Under the pieces are notes generated by a model. The model ran no database searches, was not told the DNA's origin, and was given only the letters and a program-made list of their open reading frames with translations. Source: Sphingorhabdus sp. EL138 (GTDB lineage Bacteria > Pseudomonadota > Alphaproteobacteria > Sphingomonadales > Sphingomonadaceae). Taken from it: a stretch of DNA of 64,000 nt. Below are positions 8,938 through 18,361 of the stretch, piece after piece (within the stretch, counting starts at the first letter, position 1; the number at the start of each line of letters is the position of its first letter). The stretch lies in assembly GCF_945890115.1 (NCBI RefSeq), contig NZ_CAMDCK010000012.1, forward strand, positions 1 through 64,000. The letters are read 5' to 3'. Made by a program: the position numbers and the translations under genes.

Positions 8938-9381
8938 TCAGGGCGGTGCGTTCTCGCCATCGGTGACAATCATTTCGGGCTCGGGCAGCCCCTTGAGAAT
9001 CTCCTCAAGCGGAATGGCCACTGGTGGGACATAGCCAACACCCATGCTCACACCTTTCATGTAAATCTTGCAATTGGTATCGCCGCGCAAACATGCCGCC
9101 GCGCGTTTGCTGGAAATCGCTTCCCCGCGCCGTATGCGGTCTTCGTCCGTTCCTTGCGTATCGCGAAATATGCGCTGGCTTTTATTGTCGGGGTTTTCGC
9201 CGCATACGACAATCTCGTCATTCTGAGGATATTTGACGCAGCCGTCTTCATCGACCGCAATCATCCGCCGGGCACGCTCAATTTGTGCGGCGGCGGAGCC
9301 ATCTGCGCTTAATGCTGTTTGCGCCGCAGCCTCCGTTGGCGCCGCCATGAGAATGAAAATTGCAACAAGTAATCTCGACAT
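8938..9381 (-). CDS. Secreted hypothetical protein
   Basis: The 147-residue product begins with a plausible Sec signal peptide (MSRLLVAIFILMAAP...AAAQ). The mature part has four cysteines, in DGCVKYP, VVCGEN, AACLRG and TNCKI, suggesting two disulfides in the periplasm. The C-terminal half ends in a Pro/Glu-rich stretch. No known domain is recognised. The gene is convergent with hom and lies upstream of, and divergent from, glpX. Confidence 0.7.
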   Translation of the reverse strand: MSRLLVAIFILMAAPTEAAAQTALSADGSAAAQIERARRMIAVDEDGCVKYPQNDEIVVCGENPDNKSQRIFRDTQGTDEDRIRRGEAISSKRAAACLRGDTNCKIYMKGVSMGVGYVPPVAIPLEEILKGLPEPEMIVTDGENAPP

Positions 9382-9486
9382 TTGGCTACACCTTCCCTAT
9401 CGGAACCGCAGTGCCGACTTTAATGCCCCAGATGCCGAAATTTCTTTCCCCAGAAACCCGATATTTCAAATAGATAGGAAATTCAG

Positions 9487-10470
9487 ATGACTGCAGCAAG
9501 CCAAATCCTTGACCGCGTCCTTGTTTTGGAAATGGTGCGGGTGACTGAGGCTGCAGCCATTGCAGCGGCGAAGCTTATTGGTCGCGGCGATGAGAAGGCA
9601 GCGGATGCCGCCGCCGTCGAAGCGATGCGCGCTGCCTTGAACGAACTATATATGGATGGAACGGTCGTCATCGGCGAAGGTGAACGGGACGAGGCACCGA
9701 TGCTGTTCATTGGTGAAAAGGTCGGGTCGGCGATTGGTACGGGTCCCAAAATCGACATCGCACTTGATCCGTTGGAAGGCACGACGATTACCGCAAAGGC
9801 CGGCCCGAACGCGCTGGCGGTGTTGGCTGTGGCCGAAAAAGGCAATTTGCTCAACGCACCCGATGTGTACATGGACAAAATCGCGGTTGGCCCCGGCTAT
9901 TCCCCCAACATCGTCAATCTCAACAAATCGGTGGCTGAAAATGTCGCTGCCGTTGCTGCGGAAAAAGGTGTGCCGCCGCAAGATCTTATTGTGTGCGTCC
10001 TTGACCGTCCCCGCCATGAAAAAATGATCGCCGAACTGCGCGAAATTGGCTGCGGCGTTATGCTGATCCCCGATGGCGACGTTGCCGGCGTGATCGCGAC
10101 AACGAACCCCGACACGACGGTCGACATCTATATGGGCAGCGGCGGCGCGCCAGAGGGCGTGCTGGCAGCCGCTGCTTTGCGTTGCGTCGGTGGGCAGTTC
10201 AAGGGCCGCTTGCTTTTCCGCAACGATGACGAGCGGCAGCGCGCGCGCAAATGGGGCATAGAAGATTTGGACAAGATCTACGACCTTGAAGAATTGGCCA
10301 AGGGCGATTGTATCTTTGCCGCCACGGGTGTGACCCATGGTTCGTTGCTGGAAGGCGTGAAGACCTTGCGCGATGGCCGTGTCACCACCGAAAGTGTCGT
10401 GATGCGCGCCTCATCTGGCACCGTACGCTGGGTCAAGAGCGAGCATCGTAAGGCTGACCGTCTCGGCTGA
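9487..10470 (+). CDS. glpX: Class II fructose-1,6-bisphosphatase
   Basis: GlpX hydrolyses fructose-1,6-bisphosphate to fructose-6-phosphate in gluconeogenesis. The 327-residue length is typical. The metal-binding motifs GEGERDEAPM and DPLEGTT are present, as is the C-terminal CIFAATGVTHGSLL. It belongs to the lithium-sensitive phosphatase superfamily but is clearly of the GlpX type. It lies between hom and recJ. Confidence 0.95.
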   Translation: MTAASQILDRVLVLEMVRVTEAAAIAAAKLIGRGDEKAADAAAVEAMRAALNELYMDGTVVIGEGERDEAPMLFIGEKVGSAIGTGPKIDIALDPLEGTTITAKAGPNALAVLAVAEKGNLLNAPDVYMDKIAVGPGYSPNIVNLNKSVAENVAAVAAEKGVPPQDLIVCVLDRPRHEKMIAELREIGCGVMLIPDGDVAGVIATTNPDTTVDIYMGSGGAPEGVLAAAALRCVGGQFKGRLLFRNDDERQRARKWGIEDLDKIYDLEELAKGDCIFAATGVTHGSLLEGVKTLRDGRVTTESVVMRASSGTVRWVKSEHRKADRLG

Positions 10471-10473
10471 TTT

Positions 10474-10971
10474 TTAGTAAATACCCATTTGCAGACCCGT
10501 TGCGATTTGCTCACCCAGTTCCGCAGCGGACAACAGGTCAAGTTTATCGATGGTCTTGGGTGCCAATATGGCCTCTTGCGTCTGCGCATGCGTGCACACA
10601 ATGACACTGGGCGCAATTTGTCGCAGCCGCCAGCCCGTGGCAATGCGTTCCGCCTGCGCAACGGCAGTTCGCCCATCGGAACCTGCGCATACAATCATCG
10701 CATAAGCCCGCCCGTTTAGCGCACCAAGGCATGGATAATAGCATCGGTCGAAAAAGCTTTTCATGCCACCGCTGATCGCCGCTAGATTTTCGGGAAAGAC
10801 GAACAGATAGCCGTCTGCCGCCAATATATGTTCAGCGTCCGCCTCTGCCGCGTTCAGCATCAGCACATTCACGCCCTGCCCCCGCACCGCGCCGTCATAA
10901 GCGGCCTGCGCTAGGGCTTCAGACCCGCCGGTCATGCTGTGCCAGATTATTGCGAGTTGCTTCATCCCCAC
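10474..10971 (-). CDS. Flavodoxin-like / NAD(P)H FMN oxidoreductase family protein
   Basis: The 165-residue protein has a flavodoxin-like fold: an FMN-phosphate loop HSMTGGSEALA follows the first beta strand and FVFPENLAAISGGMKSFFDRCYYP is the second FMN-contact region. It lacks a membrane segment and should be cytosolic. It is convergent with glpX across three bases and divergent from recJ. The redox partner is not evident. Confidence 0.75.
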   Translation of the reverse strand: MGMKQLAIIWHSMTGGSEALAQAAYDGAVRGQGVNVLMLNAAEADAEHILAADGYLFVFPENLAAISGGMKSFFDRCYYPCLGALNGRAYAMIVCAGSDGRTAVAQAERIATGWRLRQIAPSVIVCTHAQTQEAILAPKTIDKLDLLSAAELGEQIATGLQMGIY

Positions 10972-11006
10972 TTGCTAGCACCAGCGGCGCGCCATAGGGA
11001 AGCATC

Positions 11007-12773
11007 ATGTCGTCAGTCCTGAACATCCATCATTCCGTCCTTGAACAAGCTTGGCATTGGCGGGGCAGCGGCACCGATGGCCGTGACCCAGATTTTCAGC
11101 CCGATGACCTGGTCACGCAATTGCTAATGGCGCGCGGTGTCCCGCGCGATGATATTGAACGGCACCGCAACCCGACCATTCGCAATTTCATGCCCGACCC
11201 ATCAATTTTTCAAGATATGGAAAATGCGGCACTTCGACTGGCGCAGGCCGTTGAGGCAGGGGAGCAAATCACTGTCTATGGCGATTATGATGTCGATGGC
11301 GCGACCAGCGCGGCTTTGCTCATCCGCTTGCTGCGCAATTTGGGGCTCAACGCAGGCTATTATATCCCGGATCGCTTGATGGAAGGCTACGGCCCCTCAG
11401 GCGAAGCATTGGTCCGTATTGGCGACAGTGGCAGCCGCTTAATCATTACCGTCGATTGCGGAGCCATGGCCTATGACGCTTTATCGCAGGCCAAGGCCGC
11501 CGGACTTGAGGTTATCGTCGTCGACCATCATAAATGCGCGTCAGAGCTTCCTGAAGCCTTTGCCTTGGTCAACCCTAACCGGCTCGACGAAACCGACGAA
11601 GCGGCCTCCCATGGACATCTGGCGGCGGTTGGCGTGGCATTTCTTTTGGGCGCGGCGTTGATCCGGACGTTGCGCACCCGCGGCTATTTCGCCGCTCGGC
11701 CCGAACCCAAGATCATGGAGCTACTCGATATCGTGGCCTTGGGCACCGTGGCCGATGTGGCGCAGCTGCGCGGCCTGAACCGTGCGTTCGTGGCGCAGGG
11801 GCTGAAGGTCATGGCCGCGCGCCGCAACATTGGACTGTCTGCGCTTATTCAAGCGAGCCGCCTGACCCGCGCGCCGATATGCTCCGACCTTGGCTTTGCC
11901 TTGGGCCCCCGCATCAATGCCGGCGGCCGCGTCGGCAAATCGGACCTTGGTGTGCGGCTGCTGATCACTGAAGACCCGCTCGAGGCGCAAGACATTGCGA
12001 TGGAGCTGGACCGCCTGAATGAAGAACGTCGCGCAATCGAATCGGTGGTGCAGGAACAGGCCGAGGCCATGTTGGCCGGACAACATAATCGCGCGGTTGC
12101 ATTGCTGTCGGGCCAAGGTTGGCATCCAGGTGTCATTGGCATCGTCGCTGGGCGCATCAAGGAAAAGACTGGTAAGCCATCCATCGTCATTGCCGTCGAC
12201 GAAAATGGCGTTGGCAAAGGATCGGGTCGGTCTATTGCCGGTGTTGACCTGGGCGCGGCAATCATTTCCGCGCGGGAGGCTGGTTTGCTTGTGGCTGGCG
12301 GCGGCCACGCCATGGCGGCGGGCTTGACCGTTGACAGTGACAAGATTGACGCGTTGGCCGATTGGCTCGACGCGCGATTGGCAACAGACGTCGCCAACGC
12401 ATCGGGCGCTAAGGCGTTGTTGATCGACGCCATAGTTGCGCCGCGTGGCCTGAACCCCATTTTTGTGGACGCCATGGAATCGGCTGGACCTTATGGCATG
12501 GGCTGGCCCGGGCCGCGGGTGGTGACGGGGCCATTGCGAATCATCAAGTGTGATATTGTCGGCAAGGACCATGTCCGCGCTATTGTGGCGGGTGACGATG
12601 GTCAGTCGTTCAAAGCTATGGCTTTTCGTCAGGGCGAGACCGTTCTTGGCCAGACCATGCTTCACGCCGATCGCGGTCGCCGCTACTGGTTTGCAGGCCG
12701 CGCGAAGACCGATGACTGGGGCACAACGCCAAAAGCCGAGCTGCACGTCGACGACATTGCCTTTGCCGACTGA
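11007..12773 (+). CDS. recJ: Single-stranded-DNA-specific exonuclease RecJ
   Basis: RecJ degrades single-stranded DNA 5' to 3' in recombination and mismatch repair. The 588-residue product has the DHH-family metal motifs in order: YGDYDVDGATS, VDCGA, VVDHHKC, and later the DHHA1-type GQGWHPGVIGIVAGR and GGGHAMAAG motifs, with a C-terminal OB-like domain. Length and motif order fit the full enzyme. tRNA-Glu follows after about 70 bases. Confidence 0.95.
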   Translation: MSSVLNIHHSVLEQAWHWRGSGTDGRDPDFQPDDLVTQLLMARGVPRDDIERHRNPTIRNFMPDPSIFQDMENAALRLAQAVEAGEQITVYGDYDVDGATSAALLIRLLRNLGLNAGYYIPDRLMEGYGPSGEALVRIGDSGSRLIITVDCGAMAYDALSQAKAAGLEVIVVDHHKCASELPEAFALVNPNRLDETDEAASHGHLAAVGVAFLLGAALIRTLRTRGYFAARPEPKIMELLDIVALGTVADVAQLRGLNRAFVAQGLKVMAARRNIGLSALIQASRLTRAPICSDLGFALGPRINAGGRVGKSDLGVRLLITEDPLEAQDIAMELDRLNEERRAIESVVQEQAEAMLAGQHNRAVALLSGQGWHPGVIGIVAGRIKEKTGKPSIVIAVDENGVGKGSGRSIAGVDLGAAIISAREAGLLVAGGGHAMAAGLTVDSDKIDALADWLDARLATDVANASGAKALLIDAIVAPRGLNPIFVDAMESAGPYGMGWPGPRVVTGPLRIIKCDIVGKDHVRAIVAGDDGQSFKAMAFRQGETVLGQTMLHADRGRRYWFAGRAKTDDWGTTPKAELHVDDIAFAD

Positions 12774-12839
12774 ATTTGCGCGAACTTGGCCTTGACGAGT
12801 GCAAAACGAACCCGTAAGGCCGCGGCTCGCCAAGCGATT

Positions 12840-12914
12840 GGCCCCTTCGTCTAGCGGTTAGGACGCGGCCCTTTCACGGCTGAAACACGGGTTCGATTCC
12901 CGTAGGGGTCACCA
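12840..12914 (+). tRNA. tRNA-Glu (anticodon TTC)
   Basis: A complete 75-base cloverleaf with encoded CCA can be drawn. The acceptor stem GGCCCCT pairs with AGGGGTC (one G-U pair), the D arm contains GCGGTTAGGAC, the anticodon loop CTTTCAC has TTC at 12873-12875, and the T arm contains GGTTCGATTCC. It marks the left edge of the atypical region. No copy of its 3' end was seen at the far side of the polysaccharide locus. Confidence 0.95.
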
Positions 12915-13961
12915 GTCATTGAAATTAAATAGAGTGGCGAGATCGGCGCAGTCTCTATATCGTGGGTATCTATCACACCGATTGCTTCGAAGTCCCGTAT
13001 ACATCCGGCAATCGATCTTCTGGGGGCATGCGCTGGCTATACCGCGCGGCGGAGACTTGGCTTAGTTTGAAGCTTTAGTGGCAGCTTTCGCCGCCTCTGG
13101 GAATGCTATTGCGCTCAGGCGCAACGGGGCATTAGCAATCCGAAAACCCCGACAGGGCCCTGTCTAGCAATCTCAAGACCGCGTCGCGGGCGTCCTCTGC
13201 CGACAATCCCTGGCCCTGACGAAGCGACACTGATCAGAAAACTAGCAGAATGGGAATCCCCGAAATGAGTCAACAACAAAAGGAATTAGTGTAACACCTG
13301 CCGCGAGCTCACACAACTTGCGGTTGATATTGCCTATGTCGACTGTCCCCGACCGCGTAGGCTGCGTGGTGACGGCCAGACCCGAAATGCAAATACTCTC
13401 CATCGCGAGTGACATGCCCAATTACCCGCGCCCCGCCGCGCCAGATATATCATCGGCACTTTTGATATGCCTTGTCCTTGACGGTATTCCACCTTGGGAC
13501 CATCCAACTGAGCGCTCGGGTGCCGCTCGGTTTCAAAATACGAGTTGAGAAAAGAGGCTGGATCGTTGTTTATTTTCTACTTTGCCTGGCACTAACTTCT
13601 AGTCCTTGCGTCGAACTGTTCCACACCCTCTTGGCAAGCTTGATTACTGGACGATGGGAGCTCCAAATTCAAGCGTCTATATCTTCAAGCTATGACGCTA
13701 CTTTAACCCGCTCAGGCATAATTTTTTGTATTTGGTGTATTTGGTAGGCTTTGACCGGTTTAAGGATACCGCCTTGTGCTTTATTGAGCTACATTCCGAA
13801 TGTTGTGCTGCGGTCCTTTCCACCCAGGAAGAGTGGCCACCCCCCTGAGTGGTCCGGGTTGATTGTTAGTGCATGATAACCTCCTTGGCCAGTTCCGGCC
13901 GCAGGTGGAGCGTAGCGGAACCGGAGGACCACCCAGAAGGGCCGATCAAATCAACGAGTTT
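12915..13961. other. Gene-poor stretch after tRNA-Glu
   Basis: About 1.05 kb with no convincing gene. Open frames of 76 and 91 codons at 13318 and 13472 have no recognisable domain and no good ribosome site. The composition is more mixed than in the flanking core genes. Near 13,825-13,940 there are repeated GTGGTCC/GGACCAC and GTGGCCAC-like elements that could be a decayed insertion-sequence end. Confidence 0.6.
13825..13950. repeat. Cluster of inverted GTGGTCC / GGACCAC motifs
   Basis: GAGTGGTCCGG at about 13848 and CCGGAGGACCACCC at about 13920 are imperfect inverted copies flanking AGTTCCGGCC/GCGGAACCGG, with GTGGCCACC nearby. On the minus strand the frame ending in ...LHLRPELAKEVIMH stops at about 13869. 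The arrangement resembles terminal repeats of a decayed IS element, perhaps IS21-like; the family is a guess. Confidence 0.3.
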
Positions 13962-15218
13962 CTATTTCCTCGCCAAGGCAAAACTAGTGAACACATAGTC
14001 AAAACGGTTCAAAATCCCTACATTTCGGGCCATCTTTACTACATCATCGACTGCTAAAACGATAAAGCCACTTTTGTCCTTAGTGAGTTGGTTCATCATG
14101 CCTTTGGAAACTGGCATATCCGGCAGGACGACCATCTCGCTCACTTGGACGCCGGCATCACGTAACTCACCTCCAATAATGGACAGCAGCGATCCGCGAC
14201 CAAGAACGATTACAGGGTGGCCTGTCCCGCGGAGAAACTCAATGTCGCGCTGGCAAGTTCGACGGATTGCTTCGTTACGCGGAAGAGTTTCAGGCAATGG
14301 CCAAGTGTACTTGCCATCAAAAGTCGTCGGCCTCGGTTCTGTGCGGAAAAATACAGTCCGAAGCCGCGGGATATGCGGGTATTCCTTGATCGTTTCATGG
14401 AAAGGGAAGCCAAGCTTAGCCATTAGCGCAATCGCACTATCATGAGAGAGCCAAACCGAGTTGTCGTTGCCAATCCCGGATCGAGGACCGCGGCGCAGAC
14501 CGTCTCCCTGCACCTCTGACTTGTTTTTTGGTTCAGCGAAGTCTACGACGTCCAATTCCAGACCCTCGTAATCGAGCGTATAGCGATTGCCAAAGTTCGC
14601 AACAAATTTGGAGTTTTGCTGTTCGGTCTCGCTGCGGGGAGCATGACCCGTGTCGAGGTACACAAACAGCCTCGCGCTCTCTGCCGTGCGCTTAAGGCAG
14701 GCCAAAGGATCCTCTAAATGATAAAGGACACCTGCGTTGAAAACACCATCTACTTTTCTGTAGCTGGCTTCATCGTCTATATTTCCAACTGAGAAATGGG
14801 TGTTTTCCGAACCTAATACTGATCTGATCACATTGGCCCGACAGATGCCGTCCTCGCGGCCTTCAACGCCAAATACCACTGATCCCATCTGAGATAGCTC
14901 GAACGTGGTTGAGCCCTCGCTGCACCCGAGGTCGAGGAAAGAGCACTGCTCCCAATCGCGGTCTCGAACCCGGTCAAAATGAGTGATAAACTCAAGAGCT
15001 CTCTCACCGCTGTAGTTCGTAGCCCATTCCGGATACGTCGTACCATCCGGCAGCGGGAGCCCGAATTTATTGTGTGAAATGCCAAGCGAGTAGATCGCTT
15101 CTACAGGCTTCATGTCTTCAGTATCCACAGATAACCCCTGCCCAGTTTGGATGAATAAACGGATAGTAATGCCGTTACTTTTAATTATCAACAGATAATC
15201 GGGTCTGAGACCGAGCAA
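13962..15218 (-). CDS. SAM-dependent methyltransferase with C-terminal extension
   Basis: The 418-residue protein contains a class I methyltransferase domain: motif I FLDLGCSEGSTTFEL, an acidic residue after the next strand (GVEGRED) and a later GVLYHLEDPL. The C-terminal ~110 residues form a separate Rossmann-like unit (HPVIVLGRGSLLSIIGGEL) not needed by the basic fold. The first 35 codons may be untranslated: an ATG at 15113 gives a more usual start (MKPVEAIYSL). The gene is isolated between gene-poor stretches. The acceptor is unknown; a sugar or other capsule constituent is plausible from context. Confidence 0.7.
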   Translation of the reverse strand: MLGLRPDYLLIIKSNGITIRLFIQTGQGLSVDTEDMKPVEAIYSLGISHNKFGLPLPDGTTYPEWATNYSGERALEFITHFDRVRDRDWEQCSFLDLGCSEGSTTFELSQMGSVVFGVEGREDGICRANVIRSVLGSENTHFSVGNIDDEASYRKVDGVFNAGVLYHLEDPLACLKRTAESARLFVYLDTGHAPRSETEQQNSKFVANFGNRYTLDYEGLELDVVDFAEPKNKSEVQGDGLRRGPRSGIGNDNSVWLSHDSAIALMAKLGFPFHETIKEYPHIPRLRTVFFRTEPRPTTFDGKYTWPLPETLPRNEAIRRTCQRDIEFLRGTGHPVIVLGRGSLLSIIGGELRDAGVQVSEMVVLPDMPVSKGMMNQLTKDKSGFIVLAVDDVVKMARNVGILNRFDYVFTSFALARK

Positions 15219-15221
15219 TGG

Positions 15222-15795
15222 TCACGTTGTGAACAAACATAATTTTTTGACGGGTAACCAAATGGCAGCCCTATCCTGCTTTGCCTCCCAGGAGAGGAGT
15301 GCGGAGACCCAGTTAGGTGGAAATTTTATGCCGGTGTGGGTCTTAATGTTAGCCAGCTGACCTTTGGCCGCCCGCCGAAAAGCAGAGTGCTGTGACGAGC
15401 CGGAACAGGCGATGGCACCTGCAATTACCCTGTGTGGGGACCTATGGCGCCCCTGTACGCGCGCAGCCGTCAGGACAGCCTGGACGTATTGGCGCCCTCC
15501 CAACCCGCTATACCAATGCAAGCCAGCAACAGTTGATCGATAAGACACGGGTAGATTTTGATGTGGCACTGCCCGGTCTAATGTGCGCTGGCGTTGATTA
15601 CACGCAGTGCATTGATGGCACGCAGGATTTTGCAGTATTTTGGCGAAGCCTGCCTTGGGATAACGCGCCAGGGGCGCTAATTCTGACACAGGCCGGGAGC
15701 GCTAGTTGGATGGATGGCACGCCCTACTCTGTGTGCGATCAACGGCCTAGTCTAATCGCACGCGGACCAAATGCGCCGTTATTCTGGCGGCCGTC
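15222..15795. other. Stretch with overlapping unassignable ORFs
   Basis: Two opposing open frames (15222-15689 minus, 15392-15838 plus) overlap here. Neither shows a recognisable domain, signal peptide or convincing ribosome site, and the plus one runs into the convergent GT4 gene. It may be decayed DNA at the edge of the polysaccharide locus. No gene is called. Confidence 0.5.
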
Positions 15796-16989
15796 TTATT
15801 CGATGACCCCTAGCCAGCTATCGACGCGTCGGAAGTGATCTTCCCAATTGGGTGCTACATAATTGGCGATAAGCGAGGCTTGCCGCTGCCGGTCTGCAGA
15901 ACCTTCTGAATAGCTTAATATGGCTTCCATCCAAGCCGTTGGATCATCGGGGCGCAGGTAAAGGGGAATGTCTCCTGCAACTTCACGAAACACACCCAGA
16001 TCCGATGCAATCACAGGGGCTCCGGATTGCAACGCTTCGATCACGGGGATGCCAAAGCCTTCAGCAAAGCTGGGTATCAGCAAGGCTCTTGCCCCGCTAA
16101 GAAGGCCAATCATCCGCCCATCGCTGCACCTGCTCAATTCGACGACATGGCCTTGCAGGCTGCGATCCTGATCAAGGATCTGGGCGACCTCATCAATTTC
16201 CCAGCCGCGTTGCCCGATGAGGAGCAATATAGGAGCATTCTCTCCTAAATCTTGGACAAGATGTTGCCATATCTTGAGCAACAGCAGATGGTTTTTCCGA
16301 GCCTCAATCGTGCCGATCATAACAAAATAAGGACGAGATGGTCGGTCAAGAGACGGAGCCGTGATTGGCAATGCTTCAGTGCCGAGCAACGCCGTCAGCT
16401 TATGTCCTGGAAGGGGAAGGTTCTGCTCGATTGCGAACTGCTCAAGCTGATCAAGCGTGTCTTGCGAATTTGCAATAACGCCATCTGCGCTTTCGAGCAG
16501 GTGGCGCATCCGCTTGGTATGGCGTTCAGCTTCTCCCGCGCGGCAATAATGCGGGTGGGTAATGGGGATCAGGTCGTGCACAAGATAGACAGGCCGAAGC
16601 TTTGTCCGTTTCAGCCAATTGGGCAGGCTGCGCACGTCAAGGCCCGTATGCCCGACATTCAGGTAGAGTTTGCCTCGGACATCCCGCTCTCTCTGCCAGC
16701 CCGCTTGCGCAAGGCAAGTTGTCAGATTGGTCCTCATGCGCGGTCCGCCATGAAGCAGCAACTGGAATAAGGCGTCGCTTGCCTTGGCATTGAGAACGAT
16801 GCGCAAGCTTTGCTTTTGAATGACCGCATGGGAACGCGCGCCGTAATGCGCTAGATAGGCAAGGCATACCCGATCAATCCCTGTTGGCAGGCGCAGGCTC
16901 CATGCGCGCCAGATCAGGCGGCTCACATCAATAAGGAAAGGACGCTGACGCGGCATATTTAGGGCTATTACATTCCTAGGAGGTTGCAC
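15796..16989 (-). CDS. Glycosyltransferase family 4 (GT-B)
   Basis: The 397-residue retaining GT-B transferase has an N-terminal acceptor half with VYLVHDLIPITHP and a C-terminal nucleotide-sugar half with GTIEARKNHLLLL and the E-x7-E motif EGFGIPVIEAL. The start may be GTG at 16989 or ATG at 16956; neither has a strong ribosome site. It probably adds one sugar of the capsule repeat in the cytoplasm. It is the outermost gene of the minus-strand group with kpsS and kpsC. The sugar specificity cannot be read from sequence. Confidence 0.85.
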   Translation of the reverse strand: MQPPRNVIALNMPRQRPFLIDVSRLIWRAWSLRLPTGIDRVCLAYLAHYGARSHAVIQKQSLRIVLNAKASDALFQLLLHGGPRMRTNLTTCLAQAGWQRERDVRGKLYLNVGHTGLDVRSLPNWLKRTKLRPVYLVHDLIPITHPHYCRAGEAERHTKRMRHLLESADGVIANSQDTLDQLEQFAIEQNLPLPGHKLTALLGTEALPITAPSLDRPSRPYFVMIGTIEARKNHLLLLKIWQHLVQDLGENAPILLLIGQRGWEIDEVAQILDQDRSLQGHVVELSRCSDGRMIGLLSGARALLIPSFAEGFGIPVIEALQSGAPVIASDLGVFREVAGDIPLYLRPDDPTAWMEAILSYSEGSADRQRQASLIANYVAPNWEDHFRRVDSWLGVIE

Positions 16990-17071
16990 CGCGCATCACA
17001 CGACCGTGGCTTTGTCTAACTTCCATGTGCATTACAAGCATAAAACTGCGGCTATTCGCAAGGGCAGTGGG

Positions 17072-18361
17072 TCACGCAACACGGCGCAGACTAGGGCGGC
17101 GCTTCACAGGGCGGTGGTTTTCAGCCGCCTGCGGCGTCAGTTCGGCAAGCAGTCGTTCGGCGCTGTTTTTGACAAGTGTCTCAACCCCCGATTTGCTGGC
17201 TAAGCCCCCTCGGACCAGGCATTGCGCATGCAGCATGCGTTTGAACGCATCGTAAAGGCGCACGTCAGGTATTTCTGGTAGGGACCAAAATTTATCCAGG
17301 CCGCCTTGGTGCGTTACTCCTGGGACATCATACACGGCTTCGCCAAGCACCGCGACAGGCTTTCCAGCTTCCAAAGCAAGCGTTCCCGATGTGCTGTTCA
17401 CGCAGACCATGCCAAGCGATGCCTCTGTAAGTTTCTGAAGATCGCCGCCGTCAATATGAAAAACGCGATCCTCTATGCCCAGTCGGCGCGCTTGGATCAT
17501 AATCTTCCGTCGCCAGTCTAAATATCCGCTATCGAGCGGGTGTTCTTTGATGAGCAAGTTGACATTTTGGGGGGCAAAACCCGCGAAACTTGCAAGCACA
17601 TATTCCATGGCGACCAACATCGACCCAAATGGCGAGTGGGCGCGGATCTGATAGTCTCCCGTTAACTGGAGCGGGAATAGGAAATAGTCTTTATCTTCAA
17701 CGCATTTTATCGTCTGTTCTGCCTGCGCATCGCGCCTTGGCTTACGTGCGAATTTCAACAGCCATCCGAACGCATCTAAGAACAAAGAGCCTTGCCGATG
17801 GGTGCGGTAAAATGGGAAACGCAATTTTCCGAAAAACACATGATGATAATGCCAATAGCTGTCGCGCGCGCGCCTTTTAAAATCTGCGGTAATTGTAGGC
17901 AGCTTCGGAATTGGGGGCAATGCGCGTGCCGCGGCCAAGATTAGGTCGGGATCACGGGTAATTGGAGAGTGGCCGTTCACGCCATCGCGCTCCAGCGTCA
18001 TCCAATCGGGCCTAATATATCCCTCCTCAAAAACATGAACGTGAATGCCCCGCAGCTGTGCCAATCGGATCGCCACCTGATGCACAGGCCGGCAATCTCC
18101 AAAAAGGACGAGATCGGTTATGCCCCAATCCAGCACGACACGATCAAAGAATAATGGCCAGCGGCGCATTAAACCGGCATAATTGACGCTATCGTCGGGC
18201 CAGTCATGCTTGTCGCCGCCTGACAAATTGATTCGACGGACGCACGCGCCTTGTTCCACCAGCCTCTGCGCCAGCAGCCTAAAGAATGGCCCGGGGGGAC
18301 CTTGCAAGAATAAAAATTTCCGGTGTTCTACAGAAACATTGGCAGGGACACGAGCGAACAT
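17072..18361 (-). CDS. kpsS: Capsule Kdo-linker transferase/export protein KpsS
   Basis: KpsS-type proteins transfer the first beta-Kdo onto (lyso)phosphatidylglycerol, starting the linker of group 2 capsules. Motifs seen are FLQGPPGPFF near the N-terminus, LFGDCRPVH, the glycine-rich EEGYIRPDW acceptor-region motif, and the C-terminal KEHPLD plus NSTSGTLALEAGKPV region shared with other capsule-synthesis GTs. The start at 18361 is chosen because its ATG overlaps the kpsC stop (TAATG) and GGAGG lies 8 bases upstream. It is translationally coupled to kpsC. Confidence 0.88.
   Translation of the reverse strand: MFARVPANVSVEHRKFLFLQGPPGPFFRLLAQRLVEQGACVRRINLSGGDKHDWPDDSVNYAGLMRRWPLFFDRVVLDWGITDLVLFGDCRPVHQVAIRLAQLRGIHVHVFEEGYIRPDWMTLERDGVNGHSPITRDPDLILAAARALPPIPKLPTITADFKRRARDSYWHYHHVFFGKLRFPFYRTHRQGSLFLDAFGWLLKFARKPRRDAQAEQTIKCVEDKDYFLFPLQLTGDYQIRAHSPFGSMLVAMEYVLASFAGFAPQNVNLLIKEHPLDSGYLDWRRKIMIQARRLGIEDRVFHIDGGDLQKLTEASLGMVCVNSTSGTLALEAGKPVAVLGEAVYDVPGVTHQGGLDKFWSLPEIPDVRLYDAFKRMLHAQCLVRGGLASKSGVETLVKNSAERLLAELTPQAAENHRPVKRRPSLRRVA

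Noticed and set aside
11721..12833. 370-codon minus-strand ORF opposite recJ
   Set aside because: RecJ on the plus strand carries all expected motifs; the minus frame has none.
12892..12914. tRNA-Glu 3' end as an attachment site for the whole 43 kb locus
   Set aside because: No second copy of the 3' end was seen near the right border, and no integrase gene is present in the window.
13318..13747. 76- and 91-codon ORFs after the tRNA
   Set aside because: No ribosome site, no family resemblance and irregular composition; treated as non-coding.
15222..15838. Opposing 155- and 148-codon ORFs
   Set aside because: They overlap each other, lack domains and RBS, and one runs into the GT4 gene.
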